From contig JAHACW010000002.1 in the NCBI GenBank assembly GCA_018375675.1, positions 33,479-97,478 on the forward strand: a stretch of DNA of 64,000 bases, in the 5' to 3' direction. Positions 27,149 through 35,391 of the stretch are shown piece after piece. This DNA is from Actinomyces sp. Its GTDB lineage: Bacteria; Actinomycetota; Actinomycetes; Actinomycetales; Actinomycetaceae. The translations under genes and the position numbers were made by a program. The notes beneath the pieces are model-generated. The model was given only the letters and a program-made list of their open reading frames with translations. It made no database searches and was not told where the DNA came from. How positions within the stretch are numbered: position 1 is the stretch's first letter; each line of letters opens with the position of its first letter.

Positions 27149-27970
27149 TCAGTCGGCCTGCGGGTAGCCCACCTGCGCGTCCGTCAGCGCCCGCGTGCCC
27201 GCGACCCAGCGTGTCAGGTCGGCCGGCCTCGTAATGCGGGCCGGGAGAGCCAGTGTGCGCAGGGCCCGATCGATCTGATCAACGTCCACGACGTCGGCGG
27301 CGCTCGCCAGGGCAACGACGTTGCCGCGCCGTCCCCCTCGACCCACCTTCGGGTCCTGGATGGAGGCCACGAAAGGGAACACCTCCTGCAGCGCAGCCAC
27401 GTCCTGGCGCGCGTTGGCAACGCCTCCGTGCGCGCAATTGACGAGGTACACCCCCGAGGCTGTGAGGGCGCGCCGTGCCCGGTCGGCGCACTCCACCGTG
27501 CGCAGATGATCGGGAGTCACGCCCGACGCGAAGGCGTCGCGCACGATGACGTCGAAAGATCCCTCGCGCGCCCCATCGAGGACCGCGCGTCCATCGCCCA
27601 TGCGGATCTTGACCTGCGGGGCCCCCGGGATGGGGAAATGCTCACGCACCTGCTCGGCCAAAAGACGGTCGACCTCCACGGCGACGTGGCGCGAATTCGG
27701 GTGCGACGAGGACCACGCGCAGGCCAGCGCGCAGGCCGCGCCACCCACGTGGAGCGCGCGGAAACGATCCTGGGGACCCCACAGCGAGGACACGACGGCG
27801 TCCATATGCTGCATGTACTCGAACTCCAAGTATGTGGGGTCCGACGTGTCGACCGCGGATGATTCCACGTCCCCCAGGAACAGCGTCGCGCGCGGACCGT
27901 CCCAGCGGATCCGGGCCGGACCGAAATCCGTATCGAAGGAGATGTCGCGTGACGAAGATGAGCGTGCCAT
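27149..27970 (-). CDS. Spermidine-synthase-like SAM-dependent protein
   Basis: A 273-residue protein with the fold of polyamine aminopropyltransferases: FEYMQHMDAVV, ALHVGGAACALACAW (in place of the SAM-site Gly-rich loop), VEVDRLLAEQVREHF, MGDGRAVL and DVIVRDAFASGVTP. The canonical catalytic DAYD-type Asp pattern is changed to RDAFAS, so polyamine synthesis is uncertain; many actinobacterial members are of unknown substrate. ATG at 27970 was chosen because TACAGT (minus strand, complement of 27978-27983) ends 7 nt upstream. It converges on the PAC2 gene and is divergent from dinB. Confidence 0.75.
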   Translation of the reverse strand: MARSSSSRDISFDTDFGPARIRWDGPRATLFLGDVESSAVDTSDPTYLEFEYMQHMDAVVSSLWGPQDRFRALHVGGAACALACAWSSSHPNSRHVAVEVDRLLAEQVREHFPIPGAPQVKIRMGDGRAVLDGAREGSFDVIVRDAFASGVTPDHLRTVECADRARRALTASGVYLVNCAHGGVANARQDVAALQEVFPFVASIQDPKVGRGGRRGNVVALASAADVVDVDQIDRALRTLALPARITRPADLTRWVAGTRALTDAQVGYPQAD

Positions 27971-28017
27971 GGTGGACACTGTAACCATGGACGACGCCCA
28001 CGGGCACAGGAGGTGAC

Positions 28018-29361
28018 ATGTCAAACGCTCCCAGGGACGCGCGCGCCAAACGCGACTGGGGATCGGACGATAGTGCCACGCCGATCCTGCACGTCGACAT
28101 GGACTCCTTCTTCGCGCAGGTCGAAATGCGCGAGGACCCGAGCCTCATCGGCCGCCCCATCATCGTGGGTGGCACGTCCGGGCGCGGAGTCGTCACCTCC
28201 GCCACCTACGAGGCCCGATCCCTGGGCGTGCGCGCGGGCATGCCCACCTCGCGTGCCCGCGCCCTGTGCCCGAACGCCGCATTCATCCCCGGCAACCACG
28301 GCCTCTATCAACGCTATTCCCGCCAGGTGATGGCGATTCTTTCCACCGTCACCCCCGACCTCGAGCAGGTCTCCATCGACGAGGCCTTCCTTGACGTCTC
28401 CGGGGCGCGCCGCAGACTGGGGTCGCCGACCCAGATCGCTCGCCTGATCCGCTCCCGCATCCGCGAGGCCGTGGGATTACCTGCATCCGTCGGGATCGCC
28501 GCCACCAAGTCGGTCGCCAAAATCGCCTCCTCGCATGCCAAGCCCGACGGCCTGCTCCTCATCCCGCACGCGGCCACCGTCGACTTCCTCCACGGATTGC
28601 CCGTTGGAGCGCTGTGGGGAGTCGGAGGAAAGACCGCGGCGATCCTCGATCGGGAGGGGATCGACACGATCGGGGACCTCGCCAACGCTCCACTCGCGCG
28701 CCTCACCAAGCTCCTTGGTGCGGCCTCCGCCCACCACCTGCACGACCTTTCGTGGGGCATTGACCCGCGTCCCGTCGCCCCCACCCGCGCGGAGAAATCG
28801 GTCGGTATGGAACGAACCTTCGAGGAGGACGTGCGCTCGCGGGCCGACATTGAAGAATTCATCCTGGCGGCCTCGCACGACTGTGCGCGCAGGCTTCGTG
28901 CAGGAGGCGTCGTGGGGTGGACCGTGGGCATCAAGATGCGCGGCACCGATTTTCATACGATCACGCGCAGCGTGAGCCTCGTGGCGCCCACCGACACTGG
29001 GCGCGATATTGCGCAGGCGGCACAGGGCCTGTTTGCCCGCGAGGACATGCCGATCGGGGGAGTACGGCTCTTCGGCGTGCGAGTGGAGGGGTTGCAGGCG
29101 CGCTCGGGCGGCGTCGCCGTCACACTCGACCGTGATGAGAGGCCTGCCGCCTCCGAACGTGCGATGGATCAGATCCGTGACAAGTTCGGCGCCGGCGCCC
29201 TCGCCCCCGCCACGCTCCTGGGTAAGAAGGTGCCGGGCAGGCGCTCCTTCGGTGGGGATAGCAACGAGGCCGGGGCTCCTCCCGCCGATTCCAGCGCTCA
29301 GACGCACGGGCAGGGGAGAGGCCCCGGCAAAGAAGAATCCACGCAGGGAACGCTCCTGTAA
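28018..29361 (+). CDS. dinB: DNA polymerase IV (DinB)
   Basis: A 447-residue Y-family translesion polymerase. Catalytic motifs are HVDMDSFFAQVE near residue 25 (first metal Asp) and SIDEAFLDV near 119 (Asp-Glu). The thumb and little-finger domains follow; the C-terminal 50 residues (after TLLGKKVPGRR) are polar and specific to this lineage, and I do not see a clear beta-clamp motif in them. ATG at 28018 follows AGGAGGTGAC. No SOS box is found in the 47-nt upstream gap, so SOS induction is not evident. Confidence 0.95.
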   Translation: MSNAPRDARAKRDWGSDDSATPILHVDMDSFFAQVEMREDPSLIGRPIIVGGTSGRGVVTSATYEARSLGVRAGMPTSRARALCPNAAFIPGNHGLYQRYSRQVMAILSTVTPDLEQVSIDEAFLDVSGARRRLGSPTQIARLIRSRIREAVGLPASVGIAATKSVAKIASSHAKPDGLLLIPHAATVDFLHGLPVGALWGVGGKTAAILDREGIDTIGDLANAPLARLTKLLGAASAHHLHDLSWGIDPRPVAPTRAEKSVGMERTFEEDVRSRADIEEFILAASHDCARRLRAGGVVGWTVGIKMRGTDFHTITRSVSLVAPTDTGRDIAQAAQGLFAREDMPIGGVRLFGVRVEGLQARSGGVAVTLDRDERPAASERAMDQIRDKFGAGALAPATLLGKKVPGRRSFGGDSNEAGAPPADSSAQTHGQGRGPGKEESTQGTLL

Positions 29362-29428
29362 GGCCAGTTCGTCTCCGGCATGTCACACGCGCTAAGCTGA
29401 GGACACTACCGTCCGAAAGGGGCACCCA

Positions 29429-29845
29429 ATGGCTCTCACCGAGTACGAGAAGAAGATCCTCGAGCAGATGGAAGCATCCCTGCGCGAGGAAGACCCGGCG
29501 TTGGCCTCCCAGATGTCCGCCCCCGCGGCCGAGGAGGAAACCGAGCCGGCTCGTGGTCCGCGCGCGCCGCGTCGCATTGCACTGGGCCTGACCGGAGCGG
29601 TCCTGGGCATGGTTGTCCTGGTCGCCGCCGTGTCCCTGGGCTACTCGATCCTCTCGATCCTCCTGGGGGTCGCCGGTTTCGCCCTGACGGTCGCCGGTAT
29701 CCTCTACGCCCTGTCGCGACCGGGAACGTCGTCGTCGGAATCGGCCGATGAATCGTCCGAGCATGGCACGGACAAGAGCAGCGGATGGAACTCTTTCATC
29801 CAGGATCAGGAGCGCCGCTGGGACGACCGTCGAGGCAACGACTAG
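29429..29845 (+). CDS. DUF3040 membrane protein
   Basis: A 138-residue actinobacterial protein of the DUF3040 family. The N-terminal signature MALTEYEKKILEQMEASLREEDPALASQM is complete, followed by two transmembrane segments (about 47-68 and 73-94) and a polar tail. ATG at 29429 follows GAAAGGGGCACCCA. The family often sits next to dinB and mraZ in actinobacteria and its function is unknown; location at the membrane is the only firm inference. Confidence 0.85.
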   Translation: MALTEYEKKILEQMEASLREEDPALASQMSAPAAEEETEPARGPRAPRRIALGLTGAVLGMVVLVAAVSLGYSILSILLGVAGFALTVAGILYALSRPGTSSSESADESSEHGTDKSSGWNSFIQDQERRWDDRRGND

Positions 29846-29864
29846 GCGTTCCAAACGACTGAAG

Positions 29865-29901
29865 AAGCGGGGCGAGCCGGATTAGCCGGCTCGCCCCGCT
29901 T
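29865..29901 (+). terminator. Intrinsic terminator after DUF3040
   Basis: A perfect 16-bp stem (29865-29880 with 29886-29901), 5-nt loop and two T residues at its end, 20 nt past the stop codon. Confidence 0.8.
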
Positions 29902-29902
29902 T

Positions 29903-29962
29903 ACTGTGCTCCCCACTGTGCTCCCCACTGTGCTCCCCACTGTGCTCCCCACTGTGCTCCCC
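29903..29962. repeat. Five perfect tandem copies of a 12-bp unit
   Basis: ACTGTGCTCCCC is repeated five times without a change, directly after the terminator. A 440-nt gene-free gap (29846-30285) holds this array, then C-rich sequence, then an AT-richer stretch and the mraZ operator. Perfect copies suggest recent slippage (a VNTR candidate). There are no spacers, so it is not CRISPR. Confidence 0.9.
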
Positions 29963-30231
29963 GGGATTCCCCACCTCCCTCCCCGCTGTCTTCCCCGAGA
30001 GCGGCGCCGGTGCCCTCCAAACGCTCCCATGCCTCGTGAAAACGCTGTAATAACAACGAATGATGGCTGATTGGTCGTGTGTTATCGACTCTGACAGTCA
30101 TCGTTTGCTACGGCGCGACTCACCGAGTGTGTGCAAGATTTCCCCACTTTTCTCCACCTGATTTTTTCATTGGAATTCCGCCATTATTGCTCGCTGTATC
30201 TCGCGCCACGCCGTAAGTTCCCGCGTAAATA

Positions 30232-30256
30232 TGGGGTTTGGTGGGTTAAAGTGGGG
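30232..30256 (+). promoter_or_regulatory. MraZ operator: three TGGGN boxes on a 10-bp period
   Basis: TGGGG (30232), TGGGT (30242) and TGGGG (30252) are each followed by five bases, giving the regular 10-bp repeats that MraZ binds in other bacteria. They end 30 nt before mraZ. This implies autoregulation of the division cluster by MraZ. Confidence 0.75.
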
Positions 30257-30285
30257 GAAAGTTCCGAACAGGGGAGGGCGGTGAC

Positions 30286-30717
30286 ATGTTCCTCGGTACG
30301 TACGAGCCCAAGCTCGACGACAAGGGTCGCATGTTCCTGCCCGCGCGCTTTCGCGAGGACATGGAGGGTGGCATCGTCCTCACTCGCGGACAAGAGCACT
30401 GCATTTACGCATTCCCTGCGTCGGAGTTCGAGAACATGACCGCGGAACTGCGCCGCGCGCCCCTGTCGTCCAAGCAGGCGCGTGACTGGATCCGCGTGAT
30501 GCTCTCGGGTGCCTATAAGGAGGTCCCGGACAAGCAGGGGCGCATTAGCGTCCCCGCAGACCTGCGCGCATACGCCGGTCTGGGTCGTGAGCTCGCCGTC
30601 ATTGGTGCGGGCTCGCGAGCTGAAATCTGGGATGCCTCGGCCTGGCGCGAATACCTCGCGGTCCAGGAGGAGGTCTTCTCCAATACAGCAGAAGAGATTA
30701 TTCCCGGGATGTTCTGA
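30286..30717 (+). CDS. mraZ: Transcriptional regulator MraZ
   Basis: A 143-residue protein of two AbrB/SpoVT-like halves, each with the DxxGR signature: [16 protein letters not shown] (residues 10-25) and [19 protein letters not shown] (about 82-100). It forms ring oligomers and regulates its own operon. ATG at 30286 follows GGGGAGGGCGGTGAC. It heads the division cluster directly behind the TGGG operator. A 111-nt gap before rsmH contains a further Shine-Dalgarno sequence but no clear terminator. Confidence 0.97.
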   Translation: MFLGTYEPKLDDKGRMFLPARFREDMEGGIVLTRGQEHCIYAFPASEFENMTAELRRAPLSSKQARDWIRVMLSGAYKEVPDKQGRISVPADLRAYAGLGRELAVIGAGSRAEIWDASAWREYLAVQEEVFSNTAEEIIPGMF

Positions 30718-30828
30718 CCCGTACATCCAGGTCTCCGCCCGCTGTTCCGACATCACTTCCCCGGTGGCGGAGCACGGTGGGGGACCTGGGTGGACGGATC
30801 GAGGTGACAGACGTAAAGGAGGCGCGAC

Positions 30829-31836
30829 ATGCGCGATGCATCGGAGTCGGTGCGCGATTCGTCGCGCCCCGCGAGCGAGCGTCACGTCCCCGTGCTGCTG
30901 CGCGAGTGCCTCGACATGCTCGCCCCCGCGATCGAGCGCCCCGGTGCCGTCCTCGTGGATGGAACACTGGGTATGGGTGGGCACACGGAGGGAGCTCTCG
31001 AGCGTTTCGAGGGGCTCACCGTCATCGGCATCGACCGCGACCCTCAGGCCATCGAGTTGGCCTCGGCACGCCTCGAGCGCTTCGGGACGCGTTTCCGCGC
31101 GGTCCACACCACCTACGACAACATCGATACGGCCGTTGAGGAGCAGCTCGGTGCGGGTGCTCGCGTGGACGGCGTCCTCATGGACCTGGGAGTGTCGTCC
31201 CTCCAGCTCGACGAGGCCGACCGTGGCTTCGCCTACTCGAAGGACGCTCCGCTCGACATGCGAATGGACGCGACGAGTGGGCAGAGCGCCGCGGACCTGC
31301 TGGCCACCGCCTCGGAAGGTGAACTGATTCGCATCCTGCGCACCTACGGCGAAGAGAAGTTCGCGCCCCGGATCGCCAGGCTCATCATCCGCCGCCGAGA
31401 CGACGCGCCCATCACTCGCACGGGCGAGCTCGTGGACATCATTCGCGAGGCAATCCCGGCGCCTGCGAGGCGCACGGGTGGCAATCCGGCGAAACGCACG
31501 TTCCAGGCGCTGCGCGTCGCGGTCAACGACGAATTAACAATCTTGGAGAGGGCGCTCCCTCGAGCGCTGTCAAGTCTGAGGGTCGGTGGGCGCCTCGTCG
31601 TGGAGTCCTACCAAAGCCTCGAAGACCGAATAGTCAAAGATGTGCTGCGCCGCGGCTCCACGTCCGCAGCACCTCCCGGACTGCCGATCATCCCCGATGA
31701 GATGGCTCCCAGCCTGCGCCTGCTGACGAAGGGCGCAAACAAGGCCGACCAGGCCGAACAAGACCACAATCCCCGATCCGCTTCCGTGCGACTGCGCGGT
31801 GCGGAACTCATCCGTGAATGGAAGGACCTCGCATGA
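30829..31836 (+). CDS. rsmH: 16S rRNA (cytosine1402-N4)-methyltransferase RsmH
   Basis: A 335-residue methyltransferase for C1402 in the ribosome P site. Motifs: RHVPVLLRECLDML, DGTLGMGGHTEGAL (SAM loop), GIDRDPQAIELA, GVLMDLGVSSLQLDEADRGF and the C-terminal ESYQSLEDRIVK. ATG at 30829 follows AAAGGAGGCG. Its stop overlaps the next start (ATGA). Confidence 0.97.
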   Translation: MRDASESVRDSSRPASERHVPVLLRECLDMLAPAIERPGAVLVDGTLGMGGHTEGALERFEGLTVIGIDRDPQAIELASARLERFGTRFRAVHTTYDNIDTAVEEQLGAGARVDGVLMDLGVSSLQLDEADRGFAYSKDAPLDMRMDATSGQSAADLLATASEGELIRILRTYGEEKFAPRIARLIIRRRDDAPITRTGELVDIIREAIPAPARRTGGNPAKRTFQALRVAVNDELTILERALPRALSSLRVGGRLVVESYQSLEDRIVKDVLRRGSTSAAPPGLPIIPDEMAPSLRLLTKGANKADQAEQDHNPRSASVRLRGAELIREWKDLA

Positions 31837-32225
31837 GTGCAGCAACCGCGAAGGCACGTCCCGCAGCGCGCCCCGAGCTGCGCCGCGACGAGGTCCACGA
31901 GCTTCGTCTCGTCCAGGGCACTCGTCCGCGCCGTTCCCTGATGGCCGTCGTGGCCCTCCTCGTGGCCGTCGCTCTGGCATCCGTGGTGACCTCGATGGTG
32001 CTCAACACCCGCATGGCGCAGACCTCCTTTGAGATCCGCGAGCAGCAGCTCGTGCTCAACGAACTGGAGGCGCAGTCATGGACCATGCGCGCTGAGCTGG
32101 ATCGTAAGGCCTCGCCGACGGAACTGGAGAAGGCGGCCAAGGCGAACGGCATGGTGCCCGCCGGCAAGTCGGGTTTCATTACGCTTGAGACCGGCACTGT
32201 CGAGGCTGGAACCCCCGCGAAGTAA
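31833..32225 (+). CDS. FtsL-like divisome membrane protein
   Basis: A 130-residue bitopic membrane protein between rsmH and ftsI, the place of ftsL. A basic cytoplasmic tail of about 35 residues, one transmembrane segment (roughly 37-59), then an external coiled-coil (FEIREQQLVLNELEAQSWTM) fit FtsL, which with FtsQ and FtsB activates FtsWI. Sequence likeness in FtsL is always low, so the call rests on place and architecture. ATG at 31833 overlaps the rsmH stop by 4 nt (ATGA). Confidence 0.8.
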   Translation: MSAATAKARPAARPELRRDEVHELRLVQGTRPRRSLMAVVALLVAVALASVVTSMVLNTRMAQTSFEIREQQLVLNELEAQSWTMRAELDRKASPTELEKAAKANGMVPAGKSGFITLETGTVEAGTPAK

Positions 32226-32242
32226 CTCGGAGGCGAGTGCCT

Positions 32243-33976
32243 ATGGATACCGTCATCACGCGTTCGCGCTGGGTCTTGGGATTCTTTATCTTTGCCCTGA
32301 GCATCTGCGCCGTGCGGCTCGTGCAGCTGCAGATCGTCGAGGGCCCATCCCTGGCTGCCCAGGGGCAGCGTGTGCGTACCTCCTCGACGGAAGTCGCGGC
32401 CGCGCGCGGTACGATCACCGACGCAACCGGGGTGGTGCTGGCGAACTCGATCCAGACCTACGACATCGCCGTCAACCAGGTGAATATCCGCGCCTATGTG
32501 CACCGCGACGATGACGGCAACGAGGTTGGGCGAGGCCCTGCTGAGGCCGCTCGTCAGCTCGCCCCGCTCCTCGGCATGAACGAGGCTGAGCTGGGTGGCA
32601 TGATGCTGGGTGACTCGACCTACGAGTACATCAAGCGAAACGTCGATGCGGTGACCTACCGTGAGATCCGTAAACTCGACATCTACGGGATCGAGTGGGA
32701 GTCCGTCTTCGAACGCGAATACCCCAACGGCAACGTGGCGGCCCCGGTCATCGGCACGGTGAACGCCGAAGGGCAGGGTTCCTCGGGCATGGAGGCGCAG
32801 TTTGATGCCTTTCTGACGGGTACCCCGGGCGCGCAGGCCTTTGAGATCGCTCCTAACGGCGCCGTCATGCCCGGCGGTAAGAAGACGACGGTCGAACCCA
32901 AGAACGGTGGCAACGTTGAGCTGACGCTGCACGCTGACCTTCAGCACCAGGTGCAGGATCTTCTGGACGCGCGCGTCGCGAAGCACCAGGCTGACTGGGG
33001 CGCGGTTGTTATCGAAGATGTCGCGACGGGACACGTCCTCGTCATGGCGGATTCCAACTCAACGGAGCCCGACAACGCCAAGCCTCAGAAGGTGCACGCC
33101 GTGCAGGACACCTTCGAGCCGGGCTCGGTGGGCAAGCTCGTGACCGTGGGAACGGCCCTCAATCAGGGGACGATCACCCCGACGAGTGTCTTCCAGGTTC
33201 CCTACGCGCTGGATCTGCCCGATGCCGGTGGCCCGATCACGGACTTCCACGAGCACGATGGTGAGACCTTGACGGCGACGGGTGTGTTGGCGGAGTCTTC
33301 GAACACGGGGACGGTGCTCATCGGCCAGACGACGAGCGATGATCAGCGTTACTCCATGATGCGTGGCTTCGGCTTTGGTCAGGAGACCGGTATCGAGCTG
33401 CCCGGTGAGTCTGCGGGTCTGCTGCGCAGCGCCGACCAGTGGCAGGGCCGCGATCGCTACGTGACGATGTTCGGTCAGGCCTACGCGATTACGGCGATGC
33501 AGGAGGCTTCTGCCCTCGCGACGATCGCAAACGGGGGAGTGCGCATTTCCCCGCACCTCGTGAAGTCGTGGACGAACGCGGATGGAACGGTCGAGGTTCC
33601 CGACACCAGCCAGCCCGTGCAGGTCATGGATGCGCAGGCTGCCTCGCAGCTGCTGACCATGATGGAATCCGTCGTTGAGGATGACCTCGGTACCGCTGGC
33701 GCCGCGAAGGTCCCGGGCTACCGGGTCGGTGTGAAGACGGGTACCGCAGAGACCGTTATCGACGGCGCTGCGGGCCTTGTGTCGACCACCGCGGGTATTA
33801 TCCCCGCGGACGCGCCGCGCCTGGCGATCGCCGTGGTTCTCTACAATCCGAAGGTGGCGTCGGTCTCATCTGATTCGTCAGCCCCGCTTTTTGGCGACAT
33901 TGCGCGAACGGCGGTCGCCAACCTGGGTATCCCCGCGTCTACGGGGTCAGCTAACCTGTATCCGACGACCCCGTGA
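32243..33976 (+). CDS. ftsI: Division transpeptidase FtsI (PBP3)
   Basis: A 577-residue class B penicillin-binding protein that crosslinks septal peptidoglycan. One N-terminal membrane anchor (about residues 9-28), a dimerisation domain, then the transpeptidase with SVGK (SxxK, in FEPGSVGKL), SSN (SxN, in ESSNTGT) and KTG (in VGVKTGTAET). No PASTA domains follow. ATG at 32243 lies 9 nt from GGAGG; an in-frame GTG at 32237 is only 3 nt from it and less likely. It ends 17 nt before murF, with no murE between. Confidence 0.95.
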   Translation: MDTVITRSRWVLGFFIFALSICAVRLVQLQIVEGPSLAAQGQRVRTSSTEVAAARGTITDATGVVLANSIQTYDIAVNQVNIRAYVHRDDDGNEVGRGPAEAARQLAPLLGMNEAELGGMMLGDSTYEYIKRNVDAVTYREIRKLDIYGIEWESVFEREYPNGNVAAPVIGTVNAEGQGSSGMEAQFDAFLTGTPGAQAFEIAPNGAVMPGGKKTTVEPKNGGNVELTLHADLQHQVQDLLDARVAKHQADWGAVVIEDVATGHVLVMADSNSTEPDNAKPQKVHAVQDTFEPGSVGKLVTVGTALNQGTITPTSVFQVPYALDLPDAGGPITDFHEHDGETLTATGVLAESSNTGTVLIGQTTSDDQRYSMMRGFGFGQETGIELPGESAGLLRSADQWQGRDRYVTMFGQAYAITAMQEASALATIANGGVRISPHLVKSWTNADGTVEVPDTSQPVQVMDAQAASQLLTMMESVVEDDLGTAGAAKVPGYRVGVKTGTAETVIDGAAGLVSTTAGIIPADAPRLAIAVVLYNPKVASVSSDSSAPLFGDIARTAVANLGIPASTGSANLYPTTP

Positions 33977-33993
33977 GTCTGAAGGAGTAAAGC

Positions 33994-35391
33994 ATGCAGG
34001 CATCAGCCCAGTGGATTGCTGAGGCAGTGTCGGGTCGCCTCGTGGGGAACGACGTTCCCGTGACGGGGCCCGTGGTGACGGATTCTCGCGAGGCTCAGGC
34101 AGGGTCGCTCTACGTTGCGCGCCGCGGTGAGAGCGCCGACGGTCATGCGTTCGTGTCCGGTGCGGTTGCGCGAGGCGCGGTCGCCGTCATCGTTGAGCAC
34201 GAGGTCGACGAGGCCGTGGCCCAGATCGTCGTCGAGGATTCGACCGAGGCGCTGGGGTCGCTGGCCCGCGCACACGTCGAGAAGCTGCGCAGTGGCGGCG
34301 ACCTGGATGTCATCGCGATGACCGGCTCCGTGGGTAAGACGACCACGAAGGACCTGCTGCTCCAGATCATGAGCGAGGACGGGCCGACGGTCGCCCCCAA
34401 GCTGTCCTTCAATAACGAGGTCGGCCTGCCGCTGACCGTGCTGCTGGCCGAGGAGTCGACGCGTCACCTCGTCCTTGAGATGGGTGCTTCAGGGCCCGGC
34501 CACATCACCTACCTGACGGACATTGTCGCTCCCGACGTGGCCATCGAGCTGTGCGTGGGCCACGCCCACGTGGGTGGCTTCGGCGGTTTCGAGGGCGTTG
34601 CGGCTGCAAAGGCTGAGCTCATCAAGGGAACCCGCCCGGGCGGTCCGGTCATCCTCAACACGGACGACCCGAACGTCGAGGCCATGGCGCCTTTGGCAAC
34701 CGGACGCGTGATCCGCTTCTCGGCCTCGGGCAACGAGCGTGCCGACGTCGTTGCGCGCGATGTGCGCCTCGACCGTGCCGACCGAGCATCCTTCACGCTG
34801 GTGACCCCCGAAGGGGAAGCCCCCGTCGAGCTGAAGATCGTGGGTCGCCACCACGTTGCGAACGCGCTGGCCGCAGCCGCCGGTGCGCTCACCCTTGGGG
34901 TGAGCCTGCAGACCGTGGCTACTGTCCTCTCGCGCGCTCGTGCGCTGAGCCCGCACCGCATGGACGTCCACGAGCTGCGCGTCGACGGGACGGACCTGAC
35001 GCTGATCGATGACTCGTACAACGCGAACCTGGATTCGATGCGCGCGGGCATCGCTGCCCTCGCTTCGATCGGTCGCGACAGCCAGCGCATCGCCGTTCTC
35101 GGTGAGATGCTCGAGCTGGGCGAGGACTCCCAGTCGCTCCACCAGCAGGTGGGCGCGTTGATCGCCGATGCGGGAGTCGACACACTCATTGGTCTCGGCA
35201 CAGATGCCCACTACTATCTAGAGGGAGCCCCCGATGTGCCTAATCGCGAGGTTGCCGCGGATCCGCAGGATGCCGCGCGGCTCGCCTTGGAACATGCCGA
35301 AGACGGCGCAGTCGTCCTCGTTAAGGGTTCTTTCGGTTCGCAATCGTGGCAGGTGGCTGACATCCTGCGGGAGAAGGGAACGACCCGGTGA
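33994..35391 (+). CDS. murF: UDP-MurNAc-tripeptide--D-Ala-D-Ala ligase MurF
   Basis: A 465-residue cytoplasmic ligase for the last step of the peptidoglycan stem peptide. The ATP loop is GSVGKTTTKDLL near residue 112, then NNEVGLPLTVLL and EMGASGPGHI, and the C-terminal domain has DDSYNANLDSM. ATG at 33994 follows AAGGAGTAAAGC. It follows ftsI directly, where murE would usually come first. Its stop overlaps mraY by 4 nt. Confidence 0.97.
   Translation: MQASAQWIAEAVSGRLVGNDVPVTGPVVTDSREAQAGSLYVARRGESADGHAFVSGAVARGAVAVIVEHEVDEAVAQIVVEDSTEALGSLARAHVEKLRSGGDLDVIAMTGSVGKTTTKDLLLQIMSEDGPTVAPKLSFNNEVGLPLTVLLAEESTRHLVLEMGASGPGHITYLTDIVAPDVAIELCVGHAHVGGFGGFEGVAAAKAELIKGTRPGGPVILNTDDPNVEAMAPLATGRVIRFSASGNERADVVARDVRLDRADRASFTLVTPEGEAPVELKIVGRHHVANALAAAAGALTLGVSLQTVATVLSRARALSPHRMDVHELRVDGTDLTLIDDSYNANLDSMRAGIAALASIGRDSQRIAVLGEMLELGEDSQSLHQQVGALIADAGVDTLIGLGTDAHYYLEGAPDVPNREVAADPQDAARLALEHAEDGAVVLVKGSFGSQSWQVADILREKGTTR

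Noticed and set aside
29903-29962. CRISPR array
   Set aside because: 12-bp units are directly adjacent with no spacers, and no cas genes are present.
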